From Oligoflexia bacterium (lineage in GTDB: Bacteria; Bdellovibrionota; UBA1018): a stretch of DNA of 64,000 nt. A model generated the notes under the pieces. It made no database searches. It was not told the DNA's origin and saw nothing but the letters and a program-made list of their open reading frames with translations. Below, piece by piece: positions 59,947 to 64,000 of the stretch. The translations under genes were made by a program, and so were the position numbers. Location: positions 1-64,000 of the forward strand of contig JAMPXJ010000019.1 in assembly GCA_023701205.1 (NCBI GenBank). The letters run 5' to 3'. The first letter of the stretch is position 1. Each line of letters starts with the position of its first letter.

Positions 59947-61158
59947 ATGAAAGCGAAGTCAAAAGTGGTTCTGGTGTATTCCGGCGGGCTCGACACGACC
60001 GTGTGCATTCCCCTGATGAAGGAAGAGTACGGCTACGAAGAGATCGTGACCGTCACGATCGACGTGGGGCAGCCCGAGGACGATATCCGCCAGGCGGCGG
60101 AGAAGGCCCGCGCTCTGGGCACCGAGCATTACACCATCGATGCGCGCGAGGAGTTCGCGCGCGACTACTGTTTTGCCGCGATCCGCGCCAACGGCGCCTA
60201 CGAGGGCTATCCCCTGAGTACCTCCATCGCCCGCCCCCTGATCGGCGCGAAGGCCGTCGAGGCGGCGCGTCGGCTGGGTGCGAGCCATTTTGCCCACGGC
60301 TGCACCGGCAAGGGCAATGACCAGTTCCGCATCGAGTTCGCCATCCGGGCGCTCATGCCCGAGGCGGTGATCCACGCTCCGGTTCGCGAACGCAACATGA
60401 CGCGCAAGTGGGAGATCGAGTACGCTCTCGCGCGCAACCTGCCGGTGAAGGCGAGCCTGGAGAAGATCTGGAGCATCGACGAGAACCTCTGGGGCCGCTC
60501 CATCGAGGGCGGGCGCCTGGAGGAGCCGGACTTCACGCCGCCCGAGGAGATCTTCCAGTGGACGAAAGGGCCCGAGGCGGCGCTTGGCAAGCCCGCCGAG
60601 GTGCGCCTCGCCTTCCGTGACGGCGTGCCCGTCGCGGTGGATGGCGAGCCCATGGCTCCCGCGCGGCTCATCGCGCAGCTCAACAAGATCGCCGGCGACC
60701 ACGGCGTGGGCCGCATCGACGTGATGGAAGACCGCATGCTCGGGCTCAAGGTGCGCGAGAACTACGAGTGCCCCGGCGCGACGCTGATCCTCACCGCGCA
60801 CAAGGCGCTCGAGGCGCTGACGCTCACGCGCGAGGAGCTGCGCTTCAAGGCGCTGGTCGACGCGGAGTGGGCGCGGCTCGCTTACGAGGGGCTTTGGTTC
60901 GATCCGTTCAAGGATGATCTCGAGGCTTTCATCGGCGCGACCCAGAAGCGCGTCGAAGGCGAGGTTCGGCTGCGGCTCTTCAAAGGGAGCTGCCAGGTCA
61001 TCGGGCGCTCGGGCCCCTGGGCGCTTTACAATGAGGCGCTGGCGTCCTTTGATGACGCCGAGGCGTTCGATCAGCGCGAGAGCACCGGGATCGTCAAGCA
61101 CTTCGGGCTCCAGCCGCGGATGTTTCTCCGGCTCCAGCAGGGCGCGAGCGCGAAATGA
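59947..61158 (+). CDS. argG: argininosuccinate synthase
   Basis: A 403-residue ATP-dependent ligase joining citrulline and aspartate. The N-terminal P-loop is VLVYSGGLDTTVCIP (residues ~8-22); later segments HGCTGKGNDQFRIEF, ENLWGRSIEGG and GRIDVMEDRMLGLKVRENYE are all conserved. ATG 59947 has AGGAAGAGGA upstream; the longer frame from 59908 begins inside the operator. Divergent from argC across a 141-bp region and followed by argH with a 4-bp overlap. Confidence 0.95.
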   Translation: MKAKSKVVLVYSGGLDTTVCIPLMKEEYGYEEIVTVTIDVGQPEDDIRQAAEKARALGTEHYTIDAREEFARDYCFAAIRANGAYEGYPLSTSIARPLIGAKAVEAARRLGASHFAHGCTGKGNDQFRIEFAIRALMPEAVIHAPVRERNMTRKWEIEYALARNLPVKASLEKIWSIDENLWGRSIEGGRLEEPDFTPPEEIFQWTKGPEAALGKPAEVRLAFRDGVPVAVDGEPMAPARLIAQLNKIAGDHGVGRIDVMEDRMLGLKVRENYECPGATLILTAHKALEALTLTREELRFKALVDAEWARLAYEGLWFDPFKDDLEAFIGATQKRVEGEVRLRLFKGSCQVIGRSGPWALYNEALASFDDAEAFDQRESTGIVKHFGLQPRMFLRLQQGASAK

Positions 61159-62537
61159 GCAAGCTCTGGGGCGGGCGCTTCGAGGGCGCGACAGATCGCC
61201 TGGTCGAGGAGTTCACCGCCTCGATCGGAGTCGATGCGCGGCTTTGGGAAGTGGACGTGCGTTGCAGCATCGCCCACGCGCGGATGCTCGGCGGTACCGG
61301 GATCCTGCCCGAAGCCGAGGCGCGCGCGCTCGTCGCGGGGCTCGAAGCTTTGGGCGAGGAGCTGCGTTCCCGTTTCGAGCGAGGGGAGGCGGTCTTTCGC
61401 CCCGAGGCCGAGGACGTGCATTCGGAAATCGAGCGCCTGCTCACCGAGCGGATCGGCGCGGTCGCGGGCAAGCTTCACACGGGACGCAGCCGCAACGACC
61501 AGGTGGCCACGGATACGCGCCTCTACCTGCGCGAACGGAGCGATGCGCTCGCGCAGGAGCTGCACGGGCTTGAAAGCTGGCTCGTCGGCGCGGCGGAACA
61601 GCACCTGCAGACCGTGCTGCCCGGGCTGACTCACACCCAGCACGCGCAGCCGGTGAGCCTGGCGCACCACCTGCTCGCGTATTTCTGGATGTTCGAGCGC
61701 GATCGCGAGCGCCTGGCGGACTGCCGCCGGCGGCTCGACGTGCTGCCCTTGGGCTCGGCCGCGCTGGCGGGGACGTCCTTCCCGCTCGATCGCGAGCAGG
61801 TCGCGCGCGAGCTGGGCTTCGGGCGCGTGAGCGAGAACAGCCTGGATGCCGTGTCCGATCGCGACTTCGTCGTGGAGTTTTTGGGCGCGGCCTCGCTGAT
61901 CATGATGCATCTGTCGCGTTTGGCCGAGGAGCTGATTCTCTGGAGCACGCCGGAGTTCGGTTTCATCGAGCTTTCGGACGCGGTGACGACCGGAAGCTCG
62001 ATCATGCCGCAGAAGAAGAACCCGGACGTCGCCGAGCTGATCCGCGGCCGGACGGGGAGAGTGAACGGCGCGCTCGTGGCGGCGCTCACGATGCTCAAGG
62101 CCCTGCCGCTCGCGTACAACCGGGATCTGCAGGAGGACAAGGCCGCGCTTTTTGACGGGCTGGATACCGCTCATTCCTGCGTTCGGCTCATGACCCGGAT
62201 GCTGCGCGACGCGCGCTTCCGGACGGAGCGGATGGCGCGCGCGTGCGAGAGCGACTACTCCAACGCCACTGACCTCGCGGATTTCCTCGTGGAGAAGGGC
62301 GTGCCCTTCCGCCAGTGCCACGAGATCGCGGGCCGGATGGTGCGCGATTGCCTCGAGCGCGGCATCGGGCTCGAGGCGATGCCGCTCGAGCGGATGCGCG
62401 AATTTTCCCCGCACTTCGATGAGACCGTGCATGAGCGCATCCGGCCCCGGGTCGTGATGGCCGCGCGCGCCTCGCAGGGCGGGACCGCGCCGGCGGCCGT
62501 GGCCGAGCAGTTACGTCGGGCCCACCTTTTGGTTTAG
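61155..62537 (+). CDS. argH: argininosuccinate lyase
   Basis: A 460-residue enzyme splitting argininosuccinate to arginine and fumarate, final step of arginine synthesis. LWGGRFEGATDRLVEEFTASI opens the protein; DVHSEIERLL, TGRSRNDQVATDTRLYLR and LTHTQHAQPVSLAHH are conserved; the fumarase/lyase superfamily signature GSSIMPQKKNP is at residues 280-290. The ATGA overlap with argG shows co-translation. The usual length and all motifs fit. No further arg gene follows; the next gene is convergent after 18 bp. Confidence 0.95.
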   Translation: MSKLWGGRFEGATDRLVEEFTASIGVDARLWEVDVRCSIAHARMLGGTGILPEAEARALVAGLEALGEELRSRFERGEAVFRPEAEDVHSEIERLLTERIGAVAGKLHTGRSRNDQVATDTRLYLRERSDALAQELHGLESWLVGAAEQHLQTVLPGLTHTQHAQPVSLAHHLLAYFWMFERDRERLADCRRRLDVLPLGSAALAGTSFPLDREQVARELGFGRVSENSLDAVSDRDFVVEFLGAASLIMMHLSRLAEELILWSTPEFGFIELSDAVTTGSSIMPQKKNPDVAELIRGRTGRVNGALVAALTMLKALPLAYNRDLQEDKAALFDGLDTAHSCVRLMTRMLRDARFRTERMARACESDYSNATDLADFLVEKGVPFRQCHEIAGRMVRDCLERGIGLEAMPLERMREFSPHFDETVHERIRPRVVMAARASQGGTAPAAVAEQLRRAHLLV

Positions 62538-62555
62538 GTCTGCGTCATCCGCGCC

Positions 62556-63059
62556 TCACCGCCCCCGCCCCCGCTCCGCCACGAACGATTCCTCGGCAAT
62601 CCGTTTCCCACCGCTCAAAGCGGAGTTGAAGCCATGGAGACGTCCCTCCTCATCGAGGGTCAGGCTGAAGGTGTACTCGACGAGCCGGCCCGTGGGGCCT
62701 TCAAACGCTTGCAAGCGGTATTTGAGTCGCTCCGGCGTGGACTCGACGACCGCGAGCGGAACGGCGCGCCCGCCGCTCAGAAGCGTCAGTGAGTCGCCGC
62801 GGACCTGATAGATTCCGCCGAAGCGCCGTTCACCCAGTTCGCTCGAGGCGCGCTCCTCGAAGGACCAGGCGCCCCTGCCCTGATAGGCGAAGCGCAGGTC
62901 GAAACGAAAGGGGATCGGAGGGGATTCCCGCTCCAGCGGGTGACTTGTGCCTCGCCCGTTCCAACGTCCTTCGAGCGATTCGAAGAAGCGCGACAGGTCG
63001 GCGCCTGAAGCCAGGGCGGTTACCGGAAGGAGGAAAAGGAGCGCGATGAGCGTTTTCAT
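62556..63059 (-). CDS. exported protein of unknown function, lipocalin-like
   Basis: A 167-residue protein with a signal peptide (LIALLFLLPVTALASG). The mature part is mostly beta strands (RWNGRGTSHPL, FRFDLRFAYQGRGAWSFEERASSE, GGIYQVRGDSLTLL, LKYRLQAFEGPTGRLVEYTFSLTLD), in the manner of a small beta-barrel such as lipocalin or YceI-like proteins. No catalytic motif or Cys pair is seen. Adjacent to another small lipoprotein gene in the same direction. Function unknown. Confidence 0.65.
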   Translation of the reverse strand: MKTLIALLFLLPVTALASGADLSRFFESLEGRWNGRGTSHPLERESPPIPFRFDLRFAYQGRGAWSFEERASSELGERRFGGIYQVRGDSLTLLSGGRAVPLAVVESTPERLKYRLQAFEGPTGRLVEYTFSLTLDEEGRLHGFNSALSGGKRIAEESFVAERGRGR

Positions 63060-63112
63060 AGCGGCAGTTCACCATGGTAACCCGTCAAAGGCAAGCGCCG
63101 CCCCGACTCCAT

Positions 63113-63646
63113 TCACGGAGAGTTGGAAAGACGCAGGAGCGCCAGGCGACGCAGGGCGTTTCGGAGCGCGATCCCCGTATCCACCGTAACGCCGCGCGCG
63201 CAGGCGAAGGCGCCGGTGCGCCAGACCTGGATCTCCTTTTTGCCGGCTACGGACCGGAAAGCAACGGACTCATTCGAGGTCTCGTCGAAATGTCCGGCGA
63301 GCGTATCGCAGAAATCGATCGCCTCGGGAACCGTCACGCTGTTGAGCATCAGCACGAGCTCCTCGAGCTGGGCGCGTTCGGCGGAAGCCAGCTCCTCGGC
63401 AAGGAGCTCGCTCGAACCCTGATGCGTATCGATCCGGAGACGCCCGGACTCGGGATCCACGACCTCGAGCCCGTAGCTCGAAACGCAGTTCAAGGCCTGT
63501 GGCGCGCAGCCCTCGGTGAGCGAGGTCGCCCAGTCACCCAGGCCCAGCACGCCTTCGTTCTGTAGTTCCTGCGAGGTGCCCGGCGCGCACGCCGAGAGCA
63601 TGATTCCGGCCAAAATCGAGTTCAGGAGTTTCGATTTCAAAGTCAT
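63113..63646 (-). CDS. lipoprotein of unknown function
   Basis: A 177-residue protein with a lipobox (AGIMLSAC) near residue 20. The mature protein has several Cys (GCAPQALNC, DFCDTLAG, AFACARG) that could form disulfides, and a helical middle (EELASAERAQLEELVLML). No domain is recognised. It is 53 bp upstream of the preceding exported gene on the same strand, so they may be one transcript. Confidence 0.65.
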   Translation of the reverse strand: MTLKSKLLNSILAGIMLSACAPGTSQELQNEGVLGLGDWATSLTEGCAPQALNCVSSYGLEVVDPESGRLRIDTHQGSSELLAEELASAERAQLEELVLMLNSVTVPEAIDFCDTLAGHFDETSNESVAFRSVAGKKEIQVWRTGAFACARGVTVDTGIALRNALRRLALLRLSNSP

Positions 63647-63739
63647 TCTTATCTAATACCCGGGGGATTACTCCTTGGCAACCCCGAACTGAACGCCGCG
63701 CAAGCTCGGCGCTTGCATCGGTCCGCGCGGGGGAATTTC

Positions 63740-64000
63740 ATGGGTCAGAGAATGGAAGCCCGCGGCACGTTCGCGGAGCGCGCGGAATCGGGGGAGCGCC
63801 CGTCGGGGGAGCGGCCGGGGGCCGTGCTTTCAAGCGAGCTTCTCAAGGACCAGCGGGTCAAGGTCGCGATCACCGATCTGGATGGCGTTTTGCGCGGCAA
63901 GTACCTGCAGAAGGAGAAGTTCCTTTCCGCCGCCGACTCGGGTTTCGGCTTCTGCAACGTGGTCTTCGGCTGGGACCTGGGCGACGCCTGTTATGACGGC
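63740..64000 (+). CDS. glutamine synthetase family protein, N-terminal part (3' truncated by window edge)
   Basis: The frame starts at ATG 63740 (or ATG 63752) and runs off the window end after 87 codons. After a ~35-residue Arg/Glu/Gly-rich extension, KVAITDLDGVLRGKYLQKEKFL matches the beginning of the GS beta-grasp domain, and SGFGFCNVVFGWDLGDACYDG continues it. This pattern is closest to the GlnT/GSIII-like or type I gamma-glutamyl-ligase branches rather than E. coli GlnA. The catalytic domain lies beyond the window, so its true substrate cannot be judged. The extension is unusual for this family. Confidence 0.75.
   Translation, partial: MGQRMEARGTFAERAESGERPSGERPGAVLSSELLKDQRVKVAITDLDGVLRGKYLQKEKFLSAADSGFGFCNVVFGWDLGDACYDG

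Noticed and set aside
1..64000. tRNA, rRNA, CRISPR array or insertion sequence
   Set aside because: No cloverleaf, no spaced direct repeats of CRISPR kind and no transposase or terminal inverted repeats were seen in the intergenic regions.

Overview
The window is a dense, GC-rich chromosomal segment of a Gram-negative bacterium. About 54 protein-coding genes sit on both strands with very short gaps, and coding third positions are overwhelmingly G or C. Many products carry Sec signal peptides, lipoboxes or beta-barrel features (C-terminal Phe), so the cell has an outer membrane. The family mix suggests a delta-proteobacterial or Bdellovibrionota/Myxococcota-like genome: multi-copy HNH proteins, ELWxxDGT and kelch/choice-of-anchor lipoproteins, large exported zinc metalloproteases, a DUF4105 protein and a type III polyketide synthase. 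This placement is inference from gene content; no rRNA, tRNA or ribosomal-protein marker was seen.

Layout. 1-3 kb: end of an HNH gene, a nucleotidyltransferase-like gene, uppP and a MepA-like murein endopeptidase. 3.2-12.2 kb: a four-gene glycogen operon (debranching enzyme, glycosyltransferase, GH57 amylase, and a 1414-residue fusion of glycogen synthase with alpha-glucan phosphorylase). 12.2-17.1 kb: an exported caspase-like protein with a small coupled partner, a flavoprotein, a methyltransferase, a small HExxH protein and a cyclophilin. 17.1-23.7 kb: an envelope operon with two putative metallopeptidases, a beta-barrel and a small periplasmic protein. 23.7-26.7 kb: a SWIM/SNF2 helicase. 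27-31.7 kb: thrA-thrB-thrC with 4-bp overlaps. 31.7-33.3 kb: tandem repeats, a possible gene remnant and a complete HNH gene. 33.3-35.8 kb: a YnbA/YnbB-like lipid module with an acyltransferase.

36-46 kb is a mosaic of envelope proteins and small genes: a kelch lipoprotein, a CDI-immunity-like/PhnA fusion, two barrel-like proteins, DUF1328, a tRNA-dihydrouridine synthase, a CBS protein and an ELWxxDGT lipoprotein. 45.9-48.2 kb: a second, unrelated debranching-type glycosidase. 48.3-52.6 kb: a type III polyketide synthase cluster with two methyltransferases, an SDR and a His-rich membrane protein; it is the best candidate for an undescribed pathway. 52.5-55.2 kb: a large orphan exported protein. 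55.2-62.5 kb: divergent arginine operons (argC-argJ-argB-argF-argR and argG-argH) around an array of ATGCAT operator half-sites. The window ends with two small exported proteins and the start of a glutamine synthetase gene.

The arg cluster supplies every step from glutamate to arginine except argD, which is absent here. The thr cluster covers aspartate to threonine except aspartate-semialdehyde dehydrogenase. The glycogen operon has synthesis and breakdown enzymes but no branching enzyme or ADP-glucose pyrophosphorylase in the window.
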